From Promicromonospora soli (GTDB lineage Bacteria; Actinomycetota; Actinomycetes; Actinomycetales; Cellulomonadaceae), in NCBI RefSeq assembly GCF_014653785.1, contig NZ_BNAS01000001.1, positions 977,898-1,041,897 of the forward strand: a DNA stretch of 64,000 bases. Direction: 5' to 3'. How positions within the stretch are numbered: the stretch's first letter is position 1; each line of letters starts with the position of its first letter. Under the pieces are notes generated by a model. That model did not search any database and had not been told where the DNA came from. It saw nothing but the letters and a program-made list of their open reading frames with translations. A program made the translations under genes and the position numbers. Below, one piece after another: positions 52,532-60,546 of the stretch.

Positions 52532-53478
52532 GCATCGAGATCCGCGGCGTCGCCAAGCGGTACGGCGACTTCACCGCGCTCGAAAACATCGACCTGAGCA
52601 TCCCGACCGGTCAGCTGACCGCGCTGCTCGGCCCCAGCGGCGGCGGGAAGTCCACGCTGCTGCGCATCATCGCCGGGCTGGAGACCACCGACTCCGGCAC
52701 CGTCGAGATCGAGGGCACGGAAGCGACGCACCTGCCCCCGCAGAAGCGCAACGTCGGCTTCGTGTTCCAGCACTACGCGGTCTTCAAGCACCTCACGGTG
52801 GCGCGCAACGTCGCCTTCGGCCTGGAGATCCGCAAGCGGCCCAAGGCGGAGATCAAGGAGCGGGTCGCCGAGCTGCTCGAGCTGGTGCACCTGTCGCAGT
52901 TCGCCGAGCGGCTGCCCGCGCAGCTGTCCGGCGGCCAGCGCCAGCGCATGGCGCTCGCCCGCGCCCTGGCCGTCGAACCGACGGTGCTGCTGCTCGACGA
53001 GCCGTTCGGCGCCCTGGACGCGAAGGTCCGCAAGGAGCTGCGCGACTGGCTGCGCCGGCTGCACGACGACGTGCACGTGACCACGGTATTCGTCACCCAC
53101 GACCAGGAGGAGGCCCTCGAGGTCGCCGACAAGATCGTGGTGATCAACCAGGGCCGGATCGAGCAGATCGGCACGCCCGACGAGCTGTACGACGAGCCCG
53201 CCAATGAGTTCGTCGCCGGATTCCTCGGGCCGGTCACCGAGCTCGACGGGCGGACCGTCCGCCCGCACGACATCGACGTGCACCGGGAGGCCGTCCCCGG
53301 CGCCGTCGTCGGCAGCGTCGCCCGCGTCCTACGCGTCGGGTTCGAGGTTCGGCTCAGCGTCCTGCCCGACGGCGGCGCGCCCGCCTCCCGCGCGGTCCAG
53401 GTCACCCTGACCCGCGCGCACGCCCGGGACCTCACTGCCGGGACCAAGGTCTGGCTGACGCCCGCCGACCGCGGGTGA
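52528..53478 (+). CDS. cysA: Sulfate ABC transporter ATPase CysA
   Basis: 316-residue ATPase. Walker [11 protein letters not shown]-loop [11 protein letters not shown], signature [15 protein letters not shown], Walker [14 protein letters not shown]-loop VTHDQEEA. A short regulatory TOBE-like tail ([14 protein letters not shown] to the end) follows. The last 150 bp are overlapped antisense by the PAP2 phosphatase gene. No sulfate-assimilation genes are adjacent. Confidence 0.95.
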   Translation: MSIEIRGVAKRYGDFTALENIDLSIPTGQLTALLGPSGGGKSTLLRIIAGLETTDSGTVEIEGTEATHLPPQKRNVGFVFQHYAVFKHLTVARNVAFGLEIRKRPKAEIKERVAELLELVHLSQFAERLPAQLSGGQRQRMALARALAVEPTVLLLDEPFGALDAKVRKELRDWLRRLHDDVHVTTVFVTHDQEEALEVADKIVVINQGRIEQIGTPDELYDEPANEFVAGFLGPVTELDGRTVRPHDIDVHREAVPGAVVGSVARVLRVGFEVRLSVLPDGGAPASRAVQVTLTRAHARDLTAGTKVWLTPADRG

Positions 53479-54213
53479 ACGGCCCCGCAGCACCGACAGC
53501 GCCACCATGCAGGCGATGAACCCGAGCAGCCAGCCGCCGGGGATGTCGCTCAGCCAGTGGTAGTCCAGCCACGACATGAGCGCGCCCGCGATCATCACGA
53601 TCACGGCGACCACGGGGATCAGCTTCCGCAGCCGGCTGATGCTCGGGTTGAGCCCGCCGTGGGCGAACAGCAGGCAGAGGATGAAGAAGCCCGTGAAGAA
53701 CGTGTTCGCCGCGTGGCCCGAGGGAAACGCCTGGCCGCCCGCGTTCAGCACGTCCATGTTGTGGTGCGGGCCGGTGCGGCCGAGGCCGAACTTGGTGGCG
53801 TAACCGATCGACGCGATGGTCGCGAGGCCCGCGAGCACGGCCAGCACCGGCCGACGGGTCAAGAGGTTCCGGAGCGAGCCGGGGCCGCCCTGCTTCCGTG
53901 CCACGTAGAGCGCCGCGCCGCCCACCGCCGGGATGGTGAACATGCGCTCGCCCGTGATGCTCGCGACGACGTCGAGGAAGGTCTTCTCCCAGCCCACGGG
54001 GTGGTTCGCGTCCACGTAGTAGTGGAACTGCCAGTCCCAGGCGATGAACGGGCCGCGGACGACCACCTGCCAGATGAGGAAGGCGAACACCGCTGCCGCG
54101 ATGACGGCGGCGACCACGGAGCTGCGCCAGGTCGGACGGGTCGACGGGTCGAGCGGAGTCCCCGTCGAAGGTGACTCCACGCGCGTTACATCCCTGCCTT
54201 CTGATTGCGCCAT
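53329..54213 (-). CDS. PAP2-family phosphatase with tail antisense to cysA
   Basis: 294-residue lipid phosphatase with about six helices. The three PAP2 motifs are [15 protein letters not shown] and [14 protein letters not shown]. Likely substrates are phosphatidate, undecaprenyl pyrophosphate or related lipids. Residues 1-28 include [16 protein letters not shown], encoded by a GTCGA-type repeat region (54138-54180). Residues 246-294 form an atypical Gly/Pro/Arg-rich tail translated from the antisense strand of cysA; family members usually end soon after the last helix (near ALSVLRGR), so the native stop seems lost. Confidence 0.85.
   Translation of the reverse strand: MAQSEGRDVTRVESPSTGTPLDPSTRPTWRSSVVAAVIAAAVFAFLIWQVVVRGPFIAWDWQFHYYVDANHPVGWEKTFLDVVASITGERMFTIPAVGGAALYVARKQGGPGSLRNLLTRRPVLAVLAGLATIASIGYATKFGLGRTGPHHNMDVLNAGGQAFPSGHAANTFFTGFFILCLLFAHGGLNPSISRLRKLIPVVAVIVMIAGALMSWLDYHWLSDIPGGWLLGFIACMVALSVLRGRSPAVGGRQPDLGPGSEVPGVRAGQGDLDRAGGGRAAVGQDAEPNLEPDA
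54138..54180. repeat. GTCGA-type repeat fragment in the PAP2 N-terminus
   Basis: Contains an inner inverted repeat GGAGTC/GACTCC (54155-54160, 54173-54178) and GTCGA cores. It is in frame and encodes [11 protein letters not shown] in the cytosolic N-terminal tail. Confidence 0.4.
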
Positions 54214-54296
54214 CGAGCCGATCCTACGGTTTCAGGGTGAATACTCGGTACCAGAAATGTATCCAGCAGGCGCTGTGAGTAACGATCTCGGCACGT

Positions 54297-56705
54297 TCAC
54301 ACCGGCCCTGGGACGACCGTATACCTCTCGCCCACAGCAGTGTCCCAGGCCAGGCGCACGCGGCCGGACGCCGCCGGCTGAACCAGGACGGTCGCGACAG
54401 CCCGCCCGGCCGCGTCCCGGACGACGGGAGACGTGCCCAGCGTCACCTCCACGATCACCCGTCGGCCACCGGCCGTGAGCGTGGCTTCGGTCAGCCGGCC
54501 GTCGCGCCAGACGACGTCGACCACGTGCCCGCCGCGGCAGCGCAGCCCTCGCGCGTGACCCGCGGACCAGGACGGCGGCAGCGTGGGCAGCAGGCTGACG
54601 GCGTCGTCGTGGCTCTGCACCAGCAGCTCCGCGACCCCCGCCGTCGCGCCCAGGTTGCCGTCGATCTGGAACACCCAGCCCTCGGGCAGCCAGTCGGCCG
54701 GGTGCAGGTCGAGGAGCGAGGCGGAGCTGAGGTCCTCGATCAGGATGCGCAGCGAGCGCTCAGCGAGCGCCGGGTCGCGCAGCCGCGCGGCCAGGCACAG
54801 GATCCAGGCCTGGCTCCAGCCCGTGTAGCCAGACCCTTGCTCGAGGCGCAGCGTCAGAGCCTTGCGCGCGGCCTCGAAGTCCTCGGGCGTGCGGGTCTCG
54901 GTGATGCGCGTGCCCGGGTACAAGCCGTACAGGTGCGAGAGGTGCCGGTGGCCCGGTTCGCCGGGCGTCCGCTCCGTCGCGTACTCGAGCAGGTCCCCGC
55001 CCGGGCCCACCTGGACCGGGCGCAGGCGCCCCAGGGCGTCGCGCGCCCGGTCGGCGAGCAGAGAGTCCGACGTCGGAGCGCCGTCCTCGGCCGGCAGCGC
55101 GAGGAACCGGCTCAGCACCTCGGCGGCGAGCTCCTGGTCCATGGCGCAACCGGCGTCGACGGCGTACTCGTGCCCGTCGATCACGAACGAGTGCTCGGGG
55201 GACGACGACGGGCTCACGACCAGGACGCCCGCGCCGTCGCGCTGCCCTGATCCGGTCGAAGGATCGACCAGCATGTCGAGCGTGTGCTCGACGGCCGCCC
55301 GGTGGACGTGGCGCGCGGCCTTGCCCGGCCCGGTGCCGGCTTCGGGGCCGAAGTCGAGGTGGTCTCCGAGGTGCGCGGCGAGCCAGGGCAGCGCCGACGG
55401 CCAGCTCGACCACTTCGGCTCGCCCCCGACGGGCGCGGTGAACCGCCACAGGTCGGTGTTGTGGTGCACTGCCGAGCCGCGCGTGCCGTAGAAGTCGCGA
55501 GCGGTGGGCCGTCCGGCGTCGGCCAGGTCGGTGACCAGGTCGAACAGGGGCTCGGCGAGGTCGGCGAGGCCCGTGGGCTCGGCGGGCCAGTAGGCCATGG
55601 GCACGTTGATGTTCGTGGTCCAGTTGGAGTTCCAGGGCGGCAGCGGGTCCGCGTTCCAGATGCCCTGCAGGTTCAGGGGCTGCGTGCCCGGCCGGGACCC
55701 CGCGATCATCAGGTAGCGCCCCAGGTGGAAGTACCGCTCGGCCGCCGCGGCGGCCGGGTCGCCGGACGCCGAGAGGTCCAGGTCGGCCCGGTCGTAGAAG
55801 GACCGGTGGTCGCGCTCGTGCTCGTCGCGCAGGTCTGCCGTGGTGCGGGCACGGGCGGCCTCTACGCGGGCGCGGGCGAGGGCGGTCAGGGAGGCGACGT
55901 CGGCACTCGGGCGCTCCCCCGGCCCCCGGAATCCGCACTCCGCGGCGACGAGCAGGCGTGCGCTGTCACCGGTCCGCTCGACGCAGGCCACCACGGCGAA
56001 CCCCATCCCGGCGGGCACCGCGCCGGTGGCGTCCGGGATGTCGTCGGCGTAGCGCACCCTGTCGTCGGGACCTGGGCTGACGAGCGCGGGGACGCGGCCG
56101 GTCACGACGGTCCAGCGGACGCCGTCCTGCTCCTCCTCGGTGACGGTTGCCGGGTGGTGGAGCTCGAACCCGGCGCCATGCGCTTCAGCGTGCGTGGACG
56201 TGGCGACCAGGACACCGGCTGGGGCCGAGACGAACACGTCGAGCCCGGCCTCGGCGCCCTCGTTCGGGCCGTCCGCGTTGTCCGGGCCGTCCGCGCCGTA
56301 CCGCACCGACGCGACCGCGCGGCGCAGGTCCAGGGTGCGCCGGTAGCCGGTGACGCGCTCCGGCGTCGGGCCGTATGCCCAGGTCAGACTGGCGAGCGGC
56401 TGGTACGACTGGACCCCGCGGTCCGAGAGGTTCGCGCGGGCGAGTCGGTCGGCCTCGGCGTGGTCGCCGGCGGCGATCGCCTTCCGCAGCAGCACCACGG
56501 TGTCCGGGTCGGGCGGATCGACGAGGGCGCTGTCCGGCCCGCCGGACCACAGGGTGTCGAGGTTGAGGTCCATCACCTCGGTCCCGACGCCTCCGCGCAG
56601 TGCGGCCCCGAGCGTGCCGTTGCCCACGACGAAGCTGTTGATGAATGTGCCGGAGGGTTCCGCCAGCTCGACTCGATGCCGCGTGAGTGCGTCGTTGCTG
56701 CTCAT
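54297..56705 (-). CDS. GH95-family alpha-L-fucosidase/galactosidase
   Basis: 802-residue inverting glycosidase. N-terminal beta domain (FINSFVVGNGTLGAALRGGV, EVMDLNLDTLWSGGP), then the (alpha/alpha)6 barrel with PLNLQGIWNADPLPPWNSNW, TTNINVPMAYWPAEPTGL, HHNTDLWRFTAP and FQIDGNLGATAGVAELLVQS, and a C-terminal beta domain. Cleaves alpha-1,2-linked L-fucose or L-galactose from oligosaccharides such as xyloglucan side chains. There is no signal peptide, so it is cytoplasmic. ATG 56705 is chosen because everything upstream in this frame is antisense-frame noise over the lacI gene. A repeat fragment encodes PSTGSGQ in a surface loop. Confidence 0.92.
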   Translation of the reverse strand: MSSNDALTRHRVELAEPSGTFINSFVVGNGTLGAALRGGVGTEVMDLNLDTLWSGGPDSALVDPPDPDTVVLLRKAIAAGDHAEADRLARANLSDRGVQSYQPLASLTWAYGPTPERVTGYRRTLDLRRAVASVRYGADGPDNADGPNEGAEAGLDVFVSAPAGVLVATSTHAEAHGAGFELHHPATVTEEEQDGVRWTVVTGRVPALVSPGPDDRVRYADDIPDATGAVPAGMGFAVVACVERTGDSARLLVAAECGFRGPGERPSADVASLTALARARVEAARARTTADLRDEHERDHRSFYDRADLDLSASGDPAAAAAERYFHLGRYLMIAGSRPGTQPLNLQGIWNADPLPPWNSNWTTNINVPMAYWPAEPTGLADLAEPLFDLVTDLADAGRPTARDFYGTRGSAVHHNTDLWRFTAPVGGEPKWSSWPSALPWLAAHLGDHLDFGPEAGTGPGKAARHVHRAAVEHTLDMLVDPSTGSGQRDGAGVLVVSPSSSPEHSFVIDGHEYAVDAGCAMDQELAAEVLSRFLALPAEDGAPTSDSLLADRARDALGRLRPVQVGPGGDLLEYATERTPGEPGHRHLSHLYGLYPGTRITETRTPEDFEAARKALTLRLEQGSGYTGWSQAWILCLAARLRDPALAERSLRILIEDLSSASLLDLHPADWLPEGWVFQIDGNLGATAGVAELLVQSHDDAVSLLPTLPPSWSAGHARGLRCRGGHVVDVVWRDGRLTEATLTAGGRRVIVEVTLGTSPVVRDAAGRAVATVLVQPAASGRVRLAWDTAVGERYTVVPGPV
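55247..55271. repeat. Repeat fragment in the GH95 gene
   Basis: 25 bp matching 4501-4525 at 20 positions, with the inner inverted repeat GATCC/GGATC. Encodes DPSTGSGQ between two barrel helices. Confidence 0.5.
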
Positions 56706-56764
56706 GCGGGAGATCCTGCCAGGTCCGCCGCCCCAGGCCCAGCTCGGTCCGGCGCCTGCCCGGC

Positions 56765-57859
56765 TCACGCTCGCGGCGGCGCCGTGCTCTGGCGGATCTT
56801 GAGCTCCACCGGGACCACCTCGTGCAGGTCGTCCTCGTCGCCCGTCGCCTCGGCCGGGCTCGTCTCCGCCAGGCTCACCTCGCCGGCACTCGCGCCGCGC
56901 CCCGCCTCGACCTGCTGGAGGAGCCGGTGCACGAGCCGTCGGCCGATCTCGTCGAAGTCCTGCACCACGGTCGTCAGCGGCGGCCAGAGGTACTCCGCCA
57001 GCAGGATGTCGTCGAAGCCCACCACTGAGACGTCCTCCGGCACAGCGCGCCCAGCCTCGTGCAGGGCCCGAAGCAGGCCGGCCGCCATCTCGTCGTTGGC
57101 GCAGAACACCGCCGTGACGTCCGGGTCCGCGGCGAGCCGGCGTCCGGCGTCGTAGCCGGAGCCTGCCGACCAGTCGCCCTCCACGACCTCGGGCACGGGG
57201 CTGCCCGCCGCGCCGAGGGTGGCGCGCCAGGCCTCCGCCCGCATCTGCGCGGGCGCCGAGTCCGCCGGCCCCGCGACGTGGTGCACCGTGCGGTGCCCCA
57301 GGTCCAGGAGGTGCTGCGTGGCGCTGCGCGCGCCGCCCGCCTGGTCCGCGCCGACCGCGGGGTGGTGCCCCACGAACCGCGAGTCGGACACCACGACCGG
57401 CAGCCGCGGCGGCAGCACCAGCGTGTGCGGCGTCGCGGTCTCGGCACGGATGATCACGAGGCCGTCGATGGCCTGGTGGGAGAGCCGGGTAGCTGCGGCG
57501 GAGACGACGTCGGAGGTCGGGCTGTCGACGTCGATCAGCGTGACCGTGTAGCCCTCGTCGCGCGCGGCCTCGACGACCGCCTCGACCGTCCGGGACTCGC
57601 CGGTGCGGGCGAGCCGGTGGGCGATCATGCCGATGGTCCGGAAGCTGCCGTACCGCAGCGCCCGCGCTGCGGTGTTGGGCGCATAGCCGAGCTCCGCCAT
57701 CGCTGCCAGCACCCGGTCGCGGGTCGTCGGCCGCACGTTGTCCAGGCCCATCGACACCCGCGACACCGTCTGCGTAGACACGCCCGCGAGCGCGGCGACG
57801 TCGGCCAGCGACGGACCTCTGCCCTCCACTGCATCCACCTCCTCGTGATGCTGCGTCAC
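56765..57859 (-). CDS. LacI-family transcriptional regulator
   Basis: 364-residue repressor. HTH SLADVAALAGVSTQTVSRVS (about 17-36) and hinge helix NTAARALRYG, followed by a periplasmic-binding-like sensor (GLVIIRAET, AVFCANDEMAAGLLRAL, VSVVGFDDILLAEYLWPPLT). GTG start. It is 59 bp upstream of the GH95 gene on the same strand. A family-type operator lies 57 bp upstream of its start at 57916-57929. It probably senses a sugar released from the imported oligosaccharide and controls the surrounding glycosidase and transporter genes. Confidence 0.93.
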   Translation of the reverse strand: MTQHHEEVDAVEGRGPSLADVAALAGVSTQTVSRVSMGLDNVRPTTRDRVLAAMAELGYAPNTAARALRYGSFRTIGMIAHRLARTGESRTVEAVVEAARDEGYTVTLIDVDSPTSDVVSAAATRLSHQAIDGLVIIRAETATPHTLVLPPRLPVVVSDSRFVGHHPAVGADQAGGARSATQHLLDLGHRTVHHVAGPADSAPAQMRAEAWRATLGAAGSPVPEVVEGDWSAGSGYDAGRRLAADPDVTAVFCANDEMAAGLLRALHEAGRAVPEDVSVVGFDDILLAEYLWPPLTTVVQDFDEIGRRLVHRLLQQVEAGRGASAGEVSLAETSPAEATGDEDDLHEVVPVELKIRQSTAPPRA

Positions 57860-57915
57860 ACCGGTATGCGCTTGACACCCCGGTCACTCCACGAGCACCC
57901 TAGTCCGAGTCACCA

Positions 57916-57929
57916 TGTTTACGTCAACA
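57916..57929. promoter_or_regulatory. LacI-family operator
   Basis: TGTTTACGTCAACA is a near-perfect 14-bp palindrome centred on ACGT, as expected for LacI/GalR proteins. It lies between lacI and the decayed permease/GH35 side and can control both directions. Confidence 0.7.
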
Positions 57930-57952
57930 CAACTACATGATGACACTACCCC

Positions 57953-58213
57953 GTGAAGGAGCAATTCCCCTTGACCACGCTCGCATCGCCGCCGGCTTGG
58001 CATCACACATTTGGCCGGCTGCGAGGCCGATCCCGCTGGACCGGACGGGGATTCGTCAGCCCGTTCATGACCGTGCTCGCCTTGGTCCGGCGTGCGCCGA
58101 ACGTGTATTGGCGCTACCTGAGCCTGTTCCAGGCCCAGCTCGTGGGCGGCACATCCTTCGTGGGGTTCGACAACTACGCGATGGGCCAGGCTGCACGGGC
58201 TCGACGCCGCTGA
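57953..58213 (+). pseudogene. Decayed sugar ABC permease (MalF-like) remnant
   Basis: 86 codons whose middle (FVSPFMTVLALVRRAPNVYW, then RYLSLFQAQLVGGTSFVGFD and NYAMG) reads like the first helix and following loop of a carbohydrate ABC permease (typical: LSLF...L.GGTSFVGLDNY). The frame then runs into ARARRR and stops, and the remaining five helices are missing. The start and N-terminal 30 codons are also atypical. It is best seen as the remnant of a deleted permease gene of an older transporter operon that once preceded the GH35 gene. Confidence 0.65.
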
Positions 58214-58342
58214 CCGACGGCCTCGCGAGCCGCCGGCCGAACGACCGGTGATGACTGCGGGGGACCTCCCCCGCCGTCGTCACCATCTCCCCGCAGCGCA
58301 ATGCCGCACTGCGGATCCCCATCGCACCCCGAGGAACCACAT

Positions 58343-60166
58343 ATGCCGAAGTTCGACATCGGACCCGAGGACTTCTTGCTCGACGGCGAGCGGATGCAGG
58401 TAGTCAGTGGCGCGCTGCACTACTTCCGCGTGCACCCAGACCAGTGGGCCGACCGCATCCGCAAGGCCCGGCTGATGGGCCTGAACACCATCGAGACATA
58501 CGTGCCGTGGAACTTCCACGCGCCGGAGCCCGGGGTCTTCGATCTCGACGGAAGGCGCGACCTGGGCCGGTTCCTCGACCTGGTGGCCGCCGAGGGCCTG
58601 CACGCCATCGTGCGGCCGGGCCCCTACATCTGCGCGGAGTGGGACGGCGGGGGCCTTCCCGCCTGGCTGCTGGCCGACGACGCCGTCGGCGTGCGCCGCC
58701 ACGAGCCGCTGTTCCTCGCCGCCATCGGAAAGTACTACGCGAACCTGCTGCCGCTGGTGGCCGAGCGTCAGGTGACGCGCGGCGGCCCGGTGCTCATGGT
58801 GCAGGTCGAGAACGAGTACGGCGCATACGGGGATGACCCGGTGCCGGAGCGGCACAGGTACCTGCGCGCGCTCGTGGACCTGGTGCGCGACCAGGGCATC
58901 GACGTCCCGCTGTTCACCTGCGACCAGGCCAACGACGAGATGCTGGCCCGCGGCGGCCTGCCGGAGCTGCACAAGACCGCGACGTTCGGGTCGCGCACGG
59001 CCGAGCGGCTCGAGGTGCTGCGGCGGCACCAGCCGACCGGGCCGCTGATGTGCATGGAGTTCTGGAACGGCTGGTTCGACTCGTGGGGGCTGGAGCACCA
59101 CGTGGCGCCCGCCGAGGCGAACGCAGCCGACCTGGACGACCTGCTCGCGGCCGGCGGTTCCGTCAACCTGTACATGTTCCACGGCGGCACCAACTTCGGG
59201 TTGACCAGCGGCGCGAACGACAAGGGCATCTACCGGCCCATCACGACGTCGTACGACTACGACGCGCCGCTCGCCGAGGACGGAACGCCGACCGCCAAGT
59301 ACTACGCGATGCGCGAGGTGATCGCGCGGCACCTACCGGTGCCTGGCGCCGAGGTCGAGGCTGCTGGTAGCGGCGCGGGGCCCGCGCCGGTGGTCGACGT
59401 CGAACTCTCCGCGCGGGTGCCGCTGCCCGACGCCCTGGCGGGGCTGCTCCGCGACGGGCTGCGCTCGTTCGCGTCGGTGCCCACCACCGACGACCTGCAG
59501 CTGTGGTCGGGCTTCGCGGTCTACCGCACCAGTCTCCGGGCCGACGACGCCGTGCTGAGCGTCGGCGAGGTGCGCGACCGCGCGGTCGTGCTGGTCGACG
59601 GCGAACAGGTCGGCGTGCTCGACCGCGCCTCGCACACGTTCGCCGTCGCGCTCCCGGCGCGCGCGGGCGAGCTCACCCTCCTGGTCGAGGACCAGGGGCG
59701 GGTCAACTACGGGCCGCGGATCGGCGAGCCCAAGGGCCTGATCGGGCCGGTGCGCACCGCCGTGCGGACGCTGGACGAGTGGCAGGCGGGCGCGCTCCGG
59801 ATGGAGGACGCGCCGGCGCTGCTTCGTTCCGCGCTGGATATGGCCGACGCCGGGGGCGCGGCGGCGTCCGACGTCGAACCGGCGGTCGGGGGCGCGGCCG
59901 CGGCGGGTCTGCACCGGGGCACGTTCGACTCGGTCGCCGGGGCGGACCACTTCCTCCGCCTCGACGGCTGGACCAAGGGCCTGGCCTGGGTCAACGGTGA
60001 GCTGCTCGGCCGCTACTGGAGCCTGGGCCCCACGCACACGCTGTACGTCCCGGGCCCGCTGATGCGCGAGGCGGGCAACGAGCTGGTCCTGCTGGAGCTC
60101 CACGGCGCGGCGAGCGCGCGCGCGTCGTTCGTGGCCGCCCCGGCCCTGGGCGTCACGGAACAGTAA
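58343..60166 (+). CDS. GH35-family beta-galactosidase
   Basis: 607-residue retaining glycosidase. TIM barrel with QVVSGALHYFRVHPDQWADR, IETYVPWNFHAPEPG and VRPGPYICAEWDGGGLPAWL; acid/base E158 in VENEYGAYG and nucleophile E239 in MEFWNGWFD. Jelly-roll domains follow, ending KGLAWVNGELLGRYWSLGPT. It removes terminal beta-galactose from oligosaccharides. No signal peptide, so it acts in the cytoplasm on imported sugars. CGAGGAA precedes ATG 58343. The gene follows the permease remnant and is convergent with the ABC transporter genes. Confidence 0.94.
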   Translation: MPKFDIGPEDFLLDGERMQVVSGALHYFRVHPDQWADRIRKARLMGLNTIETYVPWNFHAPEPGVFDLDGRRDLGRFLDLVAAEGLHAIVRPGPYICAEWDGGGLPAWLLADDAVGVRRHEPLFLAAIGKYYANLLPLVAERQVTRGGPVLMVQVENEYGAYGDDPVPERHRYLRALVDLVRDQGIDVPLFTCDQANDEMLARGGLPELHKTATFGSRTAERLEVLRRHQPTGPLMCMEFWNGWFDSWGLEHHVAPAEANAADLDDLLAAGGSVNLYMFHGGTNFGLTSGANDKGIYRPITTSYDYDAPLAEDGTPTAKYYAMREVIARHLPVPGAEVEAAGSGAGPAPVVDVELSARVPLPDALAGLLRDGLRSFASVPTTDDLQLWSGFAVYRTSLRADDAVLSVGEVRDRAVVLVDGEQVGVLDRASHTFAVALPARAGELTLLVEDQGRVNYGPRIGEPKGLIGPVRTAVRTLDEWQAGALRMEDAPALLRSALDMADAGGAAASDVEPAVGGAAAAGLHRGTFDSVAGADHFLRLDGWTKGLAWVNGELLGRYWSLGPTHTLYVPGPLMREAGNELVLLELHGAASARASFVAAPALGVTEQ

Positions 60167-60177
60167 GGCGGCGCCGT

Positions 60178-60262
60178 CGAACGTAGGCTCGGTCGCTCCA
60201 CAACGGGCTTTGGAACGACCGACCCTACGTTCGGCGTCATGGAGCGACAAGGCCTACGTTCG
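60178..60262. terminator. Three-armed hairpin between GH35 and the ABC permease genes
   Basis: Arms 60178-60200 and 60211-60233 (23 bases, 21 paired) form a hairpin. A third segment at 60240-60262 repeats the right arm (19 of 23) and could pair with the left arm instead. It lies just after the GH35 stop, between convergent genes. Confidence 0.75.
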
Positions 60263-60477
60263 ACCTCGGCAGGTAGCCGTCACCGAAGGCGACCACGCCC
60301 GTCTCCCCGGGGGACATGCCCCCTGGCGCAGGTGCCAGGTCTGCTGAAGAACGTCCACCCTGGCCCCGTCTGATTCACCCTGGCTGAACTGTTCGGGACA
60401 GCCCGCAGGCGCCAGGCACAGCCGAACCCAGTTCAGCGCACCCGGCACCTGGTACCGGTACATCATGAGAGCCGCCG
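60263..60477. other. Structured intergenic stretch without a gene
   Basis: It contains several inverted repeats: GGGGG/CCCCC near 60309-60323, CTGGC/GCCAG near 60323-60338, and a longer pair at 60383-60396 with 60422-60437 (GCTGAACTG/CAGTTCAGC). A 70-codon minus-strand frame here does not look like a protein. It could be a 3' regulatory RNA or an old repeat. Confidence 0.4.
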
Positions 60478-60546
60478 GACCTGCCCGCGGCTCACCCGCC
60501 GACCTGCTCGCGGCTCAGCACTTGACCTGCTCGCCCCTCAGCCCTT
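60478..60546. repeat. Three 23-bp tandem repeats at the 3' end of the permease gene
   Basis: Units 60478-60500, 60501-60523 and 60524-60546 begin GACCTGC(C/T)CGC and each contains a CTCA. The last unit includes the stop codon and final codons of the permease at 60538, so the gene end has been tandemly duplicated. Confidence 0.75.

Noticed and set aside
56706-57887. The GH95 frame staying open upstream, suggesting a 1196-residue fusion
   Set aside because: The extra 394 codons lie over lacI in another frame, have shadow-like composition and no similarity. The GH95 protein starts naturally at 56705.
60254-60466. A 70-codon minus-strand gene
   Set aside because: No ribosome site and no recognisable fold; it is made of inverted-repeat sequence.
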